Shown piece after piece: positions 44,212 through 55,393 of a stretch of 64,000 bases of DNA. The translations under genes and the position numbers were made by a program. This DNA comes from Streptomyces lavendulae subsp. lavendulae (lineage in GTDB: Bacteria > Actinomycetota > Actinomycetes > Streptomycetales > Streptomycetaceae): contig NZ_CP024985.1 of assembly GCF_002803845.1 (NCBI RefSeq), positions 4,526,001 through 4,590,000 on the forward strand, in the 5' to 3' direction. The notes below the pieces were generated by a model that did no database searches, was not told where the DNA came from, and worked only from the letters and a program-made list of their open reading frames with translations. Position 1 is the first letter of the stretch. Each line of letters starts with the position of its first letter.

Positions 44212-44879
44212 TGTCGGAGGAGACCCCGGGCTTCGACGAGAAGCCCGAAGTCCCCGCCGACGGCACGTCCGAAGACGCCGCCGAGCCGAAGGCCGCCGCC
44301 TCCGACAAGGAGGAGGCCGCGGCCCCGGCCGGGGACTCCGCAGCAGCAGACGTGGCTCTGCTGGCGCAGCTGGACCAGGCCCGTACCGCGCTCAACGAGC
44401 GCACCGCGGACCTCCAGCGGCTCCAGGCGGAGTACCAGAACTACCGTCGCCGTGTGGAGCGGGACCGGATCGCCGTCAAGGAGATCGCGGTCGCGTCCCT
44501 CCTGACGGAGCTCCTGCCGACCCTGGACGACATCGGCCGGGCGCGCGAGCACGGCGAACTGGTCGGCGGCTTCAAGTCGGTGGCCGAGTCGCTGGAGACC
44601 GCGGCGGCCAAGATGGGCCTGCAGCAGTTCGGCAAGGAGGGCGAGCCCTTCGACCCGACCATCCACGAGGCCCTGATGCACTCGTACGCGCCGGACGTCA
44701 CGGAGGACACCTGCGTGGCGATCCTCCAGCCGGGGTACCGGATCGGCGAGCGTACGATCCGTCCCGCGCGGGTCGCGGTGGCCGAGCCCCAGCCGGGCGC
44801 GGCACCCGCCGCCAAGTCCGAGTCGGCGGAGGGCGAAGAGCCGTCCGACAAGGACACGGATGCCCCCGAAAAGGGCTGA
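44211..44879 (+). CDS. grpE: Nucleotide exchange factor GrpE
   Basis: 222 aa. Its ATG overlaps the dnaK stop (TGATG). An acidic N-terminus and coiled coil (NERTADLQRLQAEYQNYRRR) precede the beta domain (FDPTIHEALMHSYAPDVTED). It releases ADP from DnaK. Confidence 0.98.
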   Translation: MSEETPGFDEKPEVPADGTSEDAAEPKAAASDKEEAAAPAGDSAAADVALLAQLDQARTALNERTADLQRLQAEYQNYRRRVERDRIAVKEIAVASLLTELLPTLDDIGRAREHGELVGGFKSVAESLETAAAKMGLQQFGKEGEPFDPTIHEALMHSYAPDVTEDTCVAILQPGYRIGERTIRPARVAVAEPQPGAAPAAKSESAEGEEPSDKDTDAPEKG

Positions 44880-44918
44880 CGCACCACATGTAGGGATCCG
44901 AGAGGAGGGCCACCGGGG

Positions 44919-46106
44919 ATGAGCACGAAGGACTTCGTCGAGAAGGACTACTACAAGGTCCTCGGTGTCCCGAAGGACGCCACCGAGGCAGAGATCAAGA
45001 AGGCGTACCGGAAGCTCGCCCGCGAGTTCCACCCGGACGCCAACAAGGGCGACGCCTCGGCCGAGGAGCGCTTCAAGGAGATCTCCGAGGCGAACGACAT
45101 CCTCGGTGACGCCAAGAAGCGCAAGGAGTACGACGAGGCCCGCGCGCTGTTCGGCAACGGTGGCTTCCGCCCCGGTCCGGGCGGCGGCGGTGGCTCCTTC
45201 AACTTCGACCTGGGCGACCTCTTCGGGGGCGCCCAGGGCGGCGGAGCGGGAGGTGCCGGCGGCTTCGGCGGCGGCCTCGGCGACGTCTTCGGCGGCCTGT
45301 TCAACCGCGGCGCCGGCCCGGGTGCGGGGACCCGCACCCAGCCGCGCCGCGGCCAGGACATCGAGTCCGAGGTGACGCTCTCCTTCACCGAGGCGGTGGA
45401 CGGCGCGACCGTCCCGCTGCGGATGTCCTCGCAGGCCCCCTGCAAGGCCTGTTCCGGCACCGGCGACAAGAACGGCACCCCCCGGGTGTGCCCGACCTGC
45501 GTCGGCACGGGCCAGGTGTCGCGGGGCAGCGGCGGCGGCTTCTCGCTGACCGATCCCTGCGCGGACTGCAAGGGCCGCGGTCTGATCGCGGAGACCCCCT
45601 GTGACGTCTGCAAGGGCAGCGGGCGCGCCCGCAGCTCGCGGACCATGCAGGTCCGGATCCCGGCGGGCGTCTCCGACGGCCAGCGGATCCGGCTGCGCGG
45701 CAAGGGCGCGCCGGGCGAGCGCGGCGGCCCCGCGGGCGACCTCTACGTGGTGGTGCACGTGGACGGCCACCCGGTGTTCGGCCGCAAGGGCGACAACCTC
45801 ACGGTGACGGTCCCGGTGACCTTCACGGAGGCCGCCCTGGGCGCCGACATCAAGGTGCCCACCCTCAACGGGCCCGCGGTCACGCTGAAACTCCCCCCCG
45901 GCACCCCCGGCGGACGTACGATGCGGGCCCGCGGCAAGGGAGCGGTCCGCAAGGACGGCACCCGCGGCGACCTGCTCGTCACGGTGGAGGTGGCGGTTCC
46001 GACGGAGCTGTCCGACAAGGCCCGCGAGGCCCTGGAGATGTACCGCGACGCGACGGGTGCCGAGGATCCGCGCGCCCTGCTGTTCGAGTCCGCGAAGGGA
46101 GCATGA
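44919..46106 (+). CDS. dnaJ: Co-chaperone DnaJ
   Basis: 395 aa. J domain with HPD in AREFHPDANKG, a Gly-rich region, four CxxCxGxG-type zinc motifs (CKACSGTG, CPTCVGTG, CADCKGRG, CDVCKGSG) and a C-terminal substrate domain. It delivers clients to DnaK. Confidence 0.98.
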   Translation: MSTKDFVEKDYYKVLGVPKDATEAEIKKAYRKLAREFHPDANKGDASAEERFKEISEANDILGDAKKRKEYDEARALFGNGGFRPGPGGGGGSFNFDLGDLFGGAQGGGAGGAGGFGGGLGDVFGGLFNRGAGPGAGTRTQPRRGQDIESEVTLSFTEAVDGATVPLRMSSQAPCKACSGTGDKNGTPRVCPTCVGTGQVSRGSGGGFSLTDPCADCKGRGLIAETPCDVCKGSGRARSSRTMQVRIPAGVSDGQRIRLRGKGAPGERGGPAGDLYVVVHVDGHPVFGRKGDNLTVTVPVTFTEAALGADIKVPTLNGPAVTLKLPPGTPGGRTMRARGKGAVRKDGTRGDLLVTVEVAVPTELSDKAREALEMYRDATGAEDPRALLFESAKGA

Positions 46107-46107
46107 C

Positions 46108-46572
46108 ATGGACGGCCACCGACGACAGCCCCGTTTCGGCAACGGTGCCTACCAGCTCACCGATGAGACCCCGGTCTACGTGATCTCGGTGGCCGCCCAG
46201 CTCTCGGGCCTGCATCCGCAGACCCTGCGGCAGTACGACCGGCTCGGTCTGGTCTCCCCGGACCGGACGGCCGGCCGCGGCCGGCGCTACTCCGCCCGGG
46301 ACATCGAACTGCTCCGCACGGTGCAGCAGCTGTCCCAGGACGAGGGCATCAACCTGGCGGGCATCAAGCGGATCATCGAACTGGAGAACCAGGTGGCCGC
46401 GCTCCAGCAGCGCGTCGCCGAGCTGTCCACCGCCGTGGACGGGGCGGCCGCCGCCCTCCAGGCCCGCGAGGCACAGGTGCACGCCTCGTACCGGCGCGAC
46501 CTGGTCCCGTACCAGCCGCCGCAGCCGGGCAGTGCCCTCGTCGTCTGGCGCCCCAAGCGCCCGTTGGACTGA
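46108..46572 (+). CDS. hspR: Heat-shock repressor HspR
   Basis: 154 aa from the ATG at 46108, two bases after the dnaJ stop. It has the MerR-type helix-turn-helix YVISVAAQLSGLHPQTLRQY and the Arg-rich wing GRGRRYSARD, then a coiled coil. It represses dnaK and clpB through HAIR sites, closing a feedback loop within this window. Confidence 0.97.
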   Translation: MDGHRRQPRFGNGAYQLTDETPVYVISVAAQLSGLHPQTLRQYDRLGLVSPDRTAGRGRRYSARDIELLRTVQQLSQDEGINLAGIKRIIELENQVAALQQRVAELSTAVDGAAAALQAREAQVHASYRRDLVPYQPPQPGSALVVWRPKRPLD

Positions 46573-46610
46573 CCGCGGCCCGGCCGGCCCGCCGTACGGC
46601 CGTACGCGCA

Positions 46611-46647
46611 CGAAGGCCCCGCCCGGGATTCCCGGGCGGGGCCTTCG
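46611..46647 (+). terminator. Terminator of the dnaK operon
   Basis: CGAAGGCCCCGCCCGGG pairs with CCCGGGCGGGGCCTTCG over 17 bp around ATT. Confidence 0.9.
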
Positions 46648-46683
46648 CGTACCGGCGGCCGTGGGCGGCCCTGTACGGCCCTC

Positions 46684-47715
46684 TCAGGCCTCCGGAAGGT
46701 CCGGGGGGCCTTCGGTGTGCAGGATGCCCGACTGGGCGATCAGGAAGCCGAGCTGGGCCCTGCTGCCGCTGCCCAGGGCGGTGGCCAGCCGGGCGATGTG
46801 CGCCCGGCAGGTCCGTACGTTCATTCCGAGCCGGCGCGCGATGGCCTCGTCCACGTGTCCCTCGACCAGCAGCTGGGCGATGGACCGCTGGACGCCCGAG
46901 ATCCCGTCGGGGGTGTGCGTGTAGGTGATCTCGTCGTTGAGCGGGACGGCGCGCCGCCACAGCTGCTCGAAGACCTTGATCAGGTATTCGACGAGCCCGG
47001 GGTGGCGCAGCTCCAGCGCCACCCGGCGGTCGTCGCTGACCGGGATGAAGGCCACGGTCCGGTCGAAGATGATCAGCCGTTCGATCAGCTCCTCCAGGGT
47101 ACGGATCTCCACCTTGCCCGCGGAGATCCGGTCCACGTAGGCGAGCGTGCCCTGGCTGTGCCGCGCGGTGTGCTGGTACAGCGTTCTTATGCTGATGCCG
47201 CGGTCGATCAGCGGAGCGTCCCGTTCCAGGGCCTGGGTGAGGGCCAGGGAGGGCCGGGCGCCGCCCGGCTGGACCGTGAGCACCTCCGTATGACATTCGG
47301 CCGTCGCCAGATCCAGCGCCGCGTTGATCCGTTCGAATCCTTCCAGCACGGTGATGGCGTGCGTGTCCGCGGGGCTCTGCGCACTGATGGCGAGGAACGG
47401 CTCGAAAGCATCGGTGAGATCTACAGCGGTGCGACGACGGTCCTGGATCTCGCGTTCAATCGGATGCAGCCGTTGCGCCAGTGCAACGGATGGGGGAACC
47501 GGACGGAGCTGGTTGGCGTCATCGGGGTCGGGCTGCAGGAGGGCGAATTCGAGCAGGCAGGGAGCCTGTTTGACCTCGCTCCGCGCGATCCGGCCGGTGC
47601 TGAGCGCCGCCGCGTACAGCCGCGTTCCCTCGGGGCACAGGGCCGTGACGGAGTGGGGATGTGTCGGGTTTGTCGCACTATTGGGCAAATCTCCACCCCC
47701 CAGGGTCCTGAACAT
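46684..47715 (-). CDS. Orphan LuxR-family regulator, same build as the one beside the lanthipeptide locus
   Basis: 343 aa from the ATG at 47715 (MFRTLGGGDLPNSATN). N-terminal region degenerate winged helix; middle GISIRTLYQHTARHSQGTLA then ERLIIFDRTVAFIPVSDD; C-terminal LuxR helix-turn-helix (EAIARRLGMNVRTCRAHIAR). The middle and C-terminal parts align with the regulator at 5237-6226. It is divergent from the DTGWT-repeat peptide gene and probably controls it. Confidence 0.78.
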   Translation of the reverse strand: MFRTLGGGDLPNSATNPTHPHSVTALCPEGTRLYAAALSTGRIARSEVKQAPCLLEFALLQPDPDDANQLRPVPPSVALAQRLHPIEREIQDRRRTAVDLTDAFEPFLAISAQSPADTHAITVLEGFERINAALDLATAECHTEVLTVQPGGARPSLALTQALERDAPLIDRGISIRTLYQHTARHSQGTLAYVDRISAGKVEIRTLEELIERLIIFDRTVAFIPVSDDRRVALELRHPGLVEYLIKVFEQLWRRAVPLNDEITYTHTPDGISGVQRSIAQLLVEGHVDEAIARRLGMNVRTCRAHIARLATALGSGSRAQLGFLIAQSGILHTEGPPDLPEA

Positions 47716-47817
47716 GCAAGAACATGATGCATCGTCCCTGTGGCATTGACGTGCCTGAATGAGCCATCGTCTGTCAGGCGGGGGAGAGGATTCCATCAAG
47801 TGAGGACGAAGCCGACC

Positions 47818-48153
47818 ATGTATAAGAGAATGCTTCGCTCGGCGCTTGCCGTTGGTTTCTCCGCTGTTGCGGTGTTTGGGACAGTCAGTGCTGTCGGGAG
47901 TGGCGTGGGGAGCGCTCCGGCCGGCGACACGGGCTGGACGACCAGCGGCGCGATATCCAAGTCGGACACGGGGTGGACCGCCACCCCCGCCGGCTTCGAC
48001 ACGGGCTGGACCGCGACCCCCGCCGACATCGACACCGGCTGGACCGCGACCCCCGCCGGCACCGACACCGGCTGGACCGCCACCCCGGCGGACGCCGAGG
48101 ACAACGGCAAGTTCGACACCGGCTGGACCGCTCTTCCTGCGATGGACGTCTGA
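47818..48153 (+). CDS. Exported repeat peptide with six DTGWT units
   Basis: 111 aa from the ATG at 47818; a GTG at 47800 with GGAGAGG upstream is an equal candidate and would add six residues. The N-terminus (MYKRMLRSALAVGFSAVAVF) is a signal peptide ending near SAPAG. The rest is six DTGWT units, four followed by ATPA, spaced 11 residues in the middle, with no Cys. Such tandem short motifs behind a leader look like a multi-core RiPP precursor or a surface repeat peptide. No known family matches. Its last base overlaps the start of the Rieske-like gene, so both are made together. Confidence 0.75.
   Translation: MYKRMLRSALAVGFSAVAVFGTVSAVGSGVGSAPAGDTGWTTSGAISKSDTGWTATPAGFDTGWTATPADIDTGWTATPAGTDTGWTATPADAEDNGKFDTGWTALPAMDV
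47926..48129. repeat. DTGWT-coding tandem repeats, 33-bp unit
   Basis: Six units begin with a GAC-AC(G/C)-GGC-TGG-AC(G/C) block; the central ones repeat every 33 bases and are near-identical. Confidence 0.9.
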
Positions 48154-48467
48154 TGACCCCCGACGACCGCGACTTCCGACGTGAGATGGCTTCCGCCTAC
48201 CGGTCCGGCTGGCAGTTCATCGACCTCGCGACCGCCATCCCCTACGCGGGCGACTCGCTGATGGTCACCCTCTTCGGCCAGCCCATCGTCGTCGTGCGCG
48301 AGGAGGACGAGGACGTCCGCGCCTACCGCTGTCTGCGCCGCCCCCGGGGCGCACCGCAGCCCGTCCGCTGCGAGGTGCGGTACGGCATGGTCTTCGTCAA
48401 TCTCGATCAGCGGGACCACCAGCTCTTCGAACCCGATATCACCACCGCCACCCCCCGCAGTGCCTGA
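48153..48467 (+). CDS. Small Rieske-like protein without metal ligands
   Basis: 104 aa; the ATG overlaps the repeat-peptide stop (TGATG). YRSGWQFIDLATAIPYAGDS, TLFGQPIVVVREEDEDVRAY and GMVFVNLDQRDHQLF follow the N-terminal Rieske segment of ring-hydroxylating oxygenase alpha subunits. The two CxH/CxxH cluster motifs are replaced by RCLRRPRG and RCEVRYG, with no His. It cannot hold a [2Fe-2S] Rieske centre and may serve as a binding scaffold for the peptide. The resemblance is by eye and needs a profile search. Confidence 0.6.
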   Translation: MTPDDRDFRREMASAYRSGWQFIDLATAIPYAGDSLMVTLFGQPIVVVREEDEDVRAYRCLRRPRGAPQPVRCEVRYGMVFVNLDQRDHQLFEPDITTATPRSA

Positions 48468-48511
48468 GGCGATTCCCCCGTCGTTGCAGATCGCCCCAGG
48501 TGCTACCCCCA

Positions 48512-48555
48512 CACAACGGCGCCATCGTGGACCTGACCACGATGGCGCCGTTGTG
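48512..48555. terminator. Terminator of the repeat-peptide cassette, 19-bp perfect stem
   Basis: Arms 48512-48530 and 48537-48555 pair perfectly around a 6-base loop. Confidence 0.9.
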
Positions 48556-48639
48556 ATGTCCGCGTCCAGTGGTTGAACCGGACAATCACATGGGGATCCG
48601 CTGAGAACGCCCGCCGGACCCGGCGGGCGGCCCCGTGCG

Positions 48640-49044
48640 TCAGGCCCGGCCCATCGCCCGGTCCAGGGTGATCTCCAGGACCACGCGGTCGGGGTTGGGC
48701 GAGGGCGTCCGCCCGTACCGCTCCGCGTAGCGCGCCACCGCGTCGGCGACCGACGCCTCGTCCGTACGGACCACCGCGCGCCCCTCCAGAGTGGCCCAGC
48801 GCCGGCCCTCCATCTGGCACACCGCGACCCGCGCCGTGCCGTCGGGCGAGGTCAGGACGTTGCGCACCTTCTTGCTGTGCCTGTTGCTGATCACCCGGGC
48901 CAGCCCCGCCTCCGGGTCGTACGTCACGCCCACCGGCACCACGTGCGGCGTGCCGTCGGGCCGCGGGGTGGTCAGGGTGCAGACGTGCCGCTCCCGCCAG
49001 AAGGCGAGGTATTCGGGCGTCGGATCGAATACGTCATGGGACAT
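48640..49044 (-). CDS. PPOX-class (F420/FMN-dependent) oxidoreductase
   Basis: 134 aa. EYLAFWRERHVCTLTTPRPD and GTPHVVPVGVTYD begin a split-barrel PPOX fold; NRHSKKVRNVLTSPDG is the cofactor-phosphate contact. The small actinobacterial members mostly use F420. It is divergent from clpB and its promoter shares the HAIR site, so heat control is possible. Confidence 0.85.
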   Translation of the reverse strand: MSHDVFDPTPEYLAFWRERHVCTLTTPRPDGTPHVVPVGVTYDPEAGLARVISNRHSKKVRNVLTSPDGTARVAVCQMEGRRWATLEGRAVVRTDEASVADAVARYAERYGRTPSPNPDRVVLEITLDRAMGRA

Positions 49045-49067
49045 GCGCCGAAGCGTACGTAACTCGC

Positions 49068-49088
49068 CTTGAGTGGAATAGACTCAAC
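49068..49088. promoter_or_regulatory. HAIR element upstream of clpB
   Basis: CTTGAGT-GGAATAG-ACTCAAC matches the HspR consensus at 13 of 14 arm positions. It lies 82 bases before the clpB start and 23 bases before the divergent PPOX gene. Confidence 0.92.
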
Positions 49089-49170
49089 TTTGCAGACGCT
49101 GAAGCTGTCAGAGTTACGCAGTGCGGTGCACCGTGCACGGCACACCCCCGCAGGAGAGGAGAGCCACAGA

Positions 49171-51756
<2,586 letters not shown>

Positions 51757-51900
51757 CCGCCGGACACGCCCGTTTCGCGCCCGTTTCCCGCTCCGCCCAC
51801 CGCCGCGGTGTCCGCCCGGAGCGGATCGGGCGTGCGGGGGTGGACACGGGGTGGGACGGATGGGGGAGGATGGCTGTATCCGCACGAAGGGAAGTACACG

Positions 51901-52443
51901 GTGAGCATCGACCCGGCCTCGATTCCGAACTTCGGGGGTCAGCCCGAACCGCAGGCCACAGGACCGGCGGGCCCCGTCGTCCCCGACCAGGATCTGGTCA
52001 AGCAGCTCCTGGAGCAGATGGAGCTCAAGTACGTCGTCGACGACGAGGGTGACCTCGCGGCGCCGTGGGAGGACTTCCGGACGTACTTCATGTTCCGCGG
52101 CGAAGGCGAGCAGCAGGTCTTCTCCGTCCGGACCTTCTACGACCGTCCGCACGCGATCGACGACAAGCCGCAGCTGCTCGAATCGATCGACGACTGGAAC
52201 CGTCGCACCCTGTGGCCCAAGGTCTACAGCCACACGCACGACGACGGCTCGGTCCGTCTGATCGGTGAGGCGCAGATGCTGATCGGCACCGGCGTCAGCC
52301 TGGAGCACTTCGTGTCCTCCACGGTCAGCTGGGTCCGCGCGTCGATCGAGTTCGACAAGTGGCTCATCGAGCAGCTCGGCCTCGAAAAGGAGGTCGACTC
52401 CGCGGAGGGCGACGACAAGACCGAAGGCGACGAGGACAACTAG
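51901..52443 (+). CDS. YbjN-domain protein
   Basis: 180 aa from the GTG at 51901 (GAAGGGAAG upstream). The YbjN/type III chaperone-like fold spans about 35-160 (DLVKQLLEQMELKYVVDDEG, EDFRTYFMFRGEGEQQVFSV). The tail is acidic. It follows clpB in streptomycetes. Confidence 0.85.
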   Translation: MSIDPASIPNFGGQPEPQATGPAGPVVPDQDLVKQLLEQMELKYVVDDEGDLAAPWEDFRTYFMFRGEGEQQVFSVRTFYDRPHAIDDKPQLLESIDDWNRRTLWPKVYSHTHDDGSVRLIGEAQMLIGTGVSLEHFVSSTVSWVRASIEFDKWLIEQLGLEKEVDSAEGDDKTEGDEDN

Positions 52444-52456
52444 TCGCCGACGGCCC

Positions 52457-53587
52457 TCACGGAGGTATCCGCGCCACCAGGAGCAGGTACACCCCGTAGC
52501 CGTACGAGAGCCCGGCCAGGCAGGCGGTCACCGCGACCGCCGTGCGCGGCCGGGCTCTCGCCATGACGGCGGCCAGCGGCAGCAGCAGCGGGAACGCGGG
52601 CAGCAGGAACCGCGGCTTCGACTCGAAGAACCCCGCCCCGCCGAAGGTGATCAGCAGCAGGGTCCCGGTGTACGCGAGGAGCGGCAGCGGGGCCCGTTCC
52701 AGGAGCAGGGCCCCCGCGAGCAGGCCCGCCGCGGCCAGGACGGCCACCGTCACCGTGGTGGCGAGCGGGGTGTGCCCGCCGGTCAGCACCTTCTCCACCG
52801 AGCCCAGCGCTCCCGCTCCGAAGTCGAAGCGCGAGCCCCACTGCCGCTGCACGGTGAAGTAGCCGAACGGGTCGTGCCGGCGGACCCCGACGGCCAGGAC
52901 GTACGCCGCCCAGCCCGCCGGCGCCAGCAGCCCGGCCGCCCACACCGCGGGCGCGCGCCGGTCCCGCACGGCCAGCTCCCGTACGGCCGCCGCCGTCACG
53001 GCGGCGGCCACCGCGATCCCGGTGGGCCGGGTCAGTCCGGCCAGCACCGCCAGGGCCGCCGCCCCCGCCCAGCGCCCGCGCAGCAGGCAGTCCAGGGCCC
53101 AGGCGGCGAGGGCGGCGAGCAGCGCCTCGGTGTAGCCGAGGGTCAGCACCACGGAATGCGGCAGCGCCGCCCACAGACCGACGAGCAGCACCCCGCCCCT
53201 GGGGGTCCCGAGGAGCCGCTCCCCGACCCGGTACACGCCCACGGCGGCCACGGCGGCGGCCGTCCAGGACACGGCGAGCCCGGCGAGCGCGGTGCCGCCG
53301 GCGAGGCGTACCAGGGCGGGGTAGAGCGGGAAGAAGGCGTAGTCGCTCTGGACGGAGCCGGAGGCCCACATCTGGGTCCGGCCGTAGCCGTGGGCGGCGA
53401 TGCCGAGGTACCAGACGGAGTCCCAGGAGGCGCCGAGCACCCGTACCGGGTCCCGGCCGGCCCACCAGGATCCGGCGGCCACCACCAGCACCCCGGCCCC
53501 GCGTACGGCGGCGAACACCCCGAGCGCGACGAGGGCCGTCGGGGCCGTGGTCTGCCGTACCCGCGGCCGCAGGGCCACCAGCGTCAT
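52457..53587 (-). CDS. Integral membrane mannosyltransferase-like protein (PIG-V type)
   Basis: 376 aa from the ATG at 53587, about nine membrane helices. SWDSVWYLGIAAHGYG with its acidic pair and SDYAFFPLYPALVRLAGG are the PIG-V-type motifs of GT-C enzymes using lipid-linked sugars. Acceptor unknown. Confidence 0.82.
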   Translation of the reverse strand: MTLVALRPRVRQTTAPTALVALGVFAAVRGAGVLVVAAGSWWAGRDPVRVLGASWDSVWYLGIAAHGYGRTQMWASGSVQSDYAFFPLYPALVRLAGGTALAGLAVSWTAAAVAAVGVYRVGERLLGTPRGGVLLVGLWAALPHSVVLTLGYTEALLAALAAWALDCLLRGRWAGAAALAVLAGLTRPTGIAVAAAVTAAAVRELAVRDRRAPAVWAAGLLAPAGWAAYVLAVGVRRHDPFGYFTVQRQWGSRFDFGAGALGSVEKVLTGGHTPLATTVTVAVLAAAGLLAGALLLERAPLPLLAYTGTLLLITFGGAGFFESKPRFLLPAFPLLLPLAAVMARARPRTAVAVTACLAGLSYGYGVYLLLVARIPP

Positions 53588-53630
53588 GTTCCGCCCGGCT
53601 TTCCCGTACCCACGGCAGTACGCTCGTCCG

Positions 53631-54065
53631 ATGATGCGAACCGCGGGCACTTTCAAGGTCGTCAGTTTCACTCCGGCGTCGCTCGTACCGGAACCGGCGG
53701 TGGAGACCGCGCTCCCGGTCGGCGTCGCCACGCTGGAGAAACACTACGAGGGCGAGGGCCTCGAAGGCCGTTCGGCCACGCTCTTCACCGCGGCGTTCGA
53801 CCAGGCCGCGGGGATCGGCACGTACGTCGCGATGGAGTCCTTCGAGGGATCCCTCGAAGGCCGGTCGGGCGCCTTCAACTTCGTCCACTCGGCGACCACG
53901 GACGGCGGTCCGCACCGGGGCACCGACCACTTCCTGATCGTCCCGGGCAGCGGCACGGCCGCCCTCGCCGGCATCACCGGTTCGGGCGGCCTGCTCGTCG
54001 AGGAGGACGGCACCCACCGCGTCTGGTTCGAGTACCGGCTCCCGGGACTGCCGGGCGAGGCCTAG
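53631..54065 (+). CDS. DUF3224 family protein
   Basis: 144 aa from the ATG at 53631. GRSATLFTAAFDQAAGIGTYV, ESFEGSLEGRSGAFNFVHSA and GTDHFLIVPGSGTAALAGI are the DUF3224 pattern of an allene-oxide-cyclase-like barrel. Function unknown. Confidence 0.85.
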   Translation: MMRTAGTFKVVSFTPASLVPEPAVETALPVGVATLEKHYEGEGLEGRSATLFTAAFDQAAGIGTYVAMESFEGSLEGRSGAFNFVHSATTDGGPHRGTDHFLIVPGSGTAALAGITGSGGLLVEEDGTHRVWFEYRLPGLPGEA

Positions 54066-54078
54066 TCCCGGGGCGCGG

Positions 54079-55266
54079 TCAGAGCTGCCGCAGGCGGTTG
54101 ACGGCCTCCTGGAGGACATCGGTCCGCTTGCAGAACGCCCAGCGGACCTGGGTGGCGCCGGCGGACTTGTCGTCGTAGAAGACCTGGTTCGGGATGGCGA
54201 CCACGCCGCAGCGGGCGGGGAGGGCGCGGCAGAAGGCGAGCCCGTCCTTCTCGCCGAGCGGTGAGACGTCGGTGGTGATGAAGTACGTGCCCTGCGGGCG
54301 GAAGACCTCGAACCCGGCGTCGGCGAGGCCGTCGGCGAGGAGGTCGCGCTTGGCGGCGAGGTCGGCGCGGAAGCCGTCGTAGTAGGAGTCGGGGAGGGCG
54401 AGGGCCTCGGCGACGGCGTACTGGAAGGGCCCCGAGGAGACGTACGTCAGGAACTGCTTCGCGGAGCGGACGGCCGAGACCAGGGCGGGCGGGGCGGTGA
54501 TCCAGCCGACCTTCCAGCCCGTGAAGGAGAAGGTCTTGCCGGCCGAGGAGATGGTGACGGTGCGTTCGCGCATGCCGGGGAACGAGGCCAGCGGGGTGTG
54601 GCCGCCCTCGAAGACCAGGTGTTCGTAGACCTCGTCCGTGACGACGAGGAGGTCCCGTTCGACGGCGAGTTCGGCGATCGCGGCCAGTTCGGCGGGGGTC
54701 AGGACGGTGCCCGTCGGGTTGTGCGGGGTGTTCAGCAGGAGCAGCCGGGTGCGCGGGGTGACGGCGTCGCGCAGGGCGTCCAGGTCGGGGCGGAAGTCCG
54801 GGGCGCGCAGGGTGAGCGGGACGCGGACGGCCCCGGCCATGGCGATGCAGGCGGCGTAGGAGTCGTAGAACGGTTCGAGGGCGATGACCTCGTCGCCGGG
54901 TTCCAGGAGGGCGAGGAGGGCGGCGGCGATGGCCTCGGTGGCTCCGGCGGTGACGAGCACCTCGGTGTCCGGGTCGTACCCGAGCCCGTAGAAGCGCTGC
55001 TGGTGGGCGGCGATCGCCGTGCGGAGCTCGGGGACGCCCGGACCGGGCGGGTACTGGTTGCCGCGGCCGTCGCGGATCGCGCGGACGGCGGCCTCGGCGA
55101 TCTCGGCGGGGCCGTCGGTGTCGGGGAACCCCTGGCCCAGGTTGATCGATCCCGTGCTGGAGGCCAGCGCCGACATCTCCGCGAAGATCGTCGTGCCGAA
55201 GGCGGCCAGCCGGCGGTTGAGGAACGGGCGGTTGCTGCTGCTCGCGGGTGCGCTCATGGCCGTCAT
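54079..55266 (-). CDS. PLP-dependent class I aminotransferase
   Basis: 395 aa (386 or so from the second ATG at 55257, which has AGG upstream). Fold-type I motifs: INLGQGFPDTDGP, LLLNTPHNPTGTVLTP, VVTDEVYEHLVF and the Schiff-base Lys in SSAGKTFSFTGWKVGW. It resembles kynurenine/methionine aminotransferases (YbdL/KAT-like), often annotated aspC in actinobacteria. Substrate not certain. Confidence 0.92.
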   Translation of the reverse strand: MTAMSAPASSSNRPFLNRRLAAFGTTIFAEMSALASSTGSINLGQGFPDTDGPAEIAEAAVRAIRDGRGNQYPPGPGVPELRTAIAAHQQRFYGLGYDPDTEVLVTAGATEAIAAALLALLEPGDEVIALEPFYDSYAACIAMAGAVRVPLTLRAPDFRPDLDALRDAVTPRTRLLLLNTPHNPTGTVLTPAELAAIAELAVERDLLVVTDEVYEHLVFEGGHTPLASFPGMRERTVTISSAGKTFSFTGWKVGWITAPPALVSAVRSAKQFLTYVSSGPFQYAVAEALALPDSYYDGFRADLAAKRDLLADGLADAGFEVFRPQGTYFITTDVSPLGEKDGLAFCRALPARCGVVAIPNQVFYDDKSAGATQVRWAFCKRTDVLQEAVNRLRQL

Positions 55267-55393
55267 CCTGAGGGGAAGCTCTGGAGTTGCTCAAGTGTGC
55301 TTTGGCCGCGTTGGCCTGGGGGCATCCCCCCTGCACACCGGGACGAGGGGATCCCGGGCCCCGGGGGACCGGGTGTCAGAGAGGGGGCGGGAC

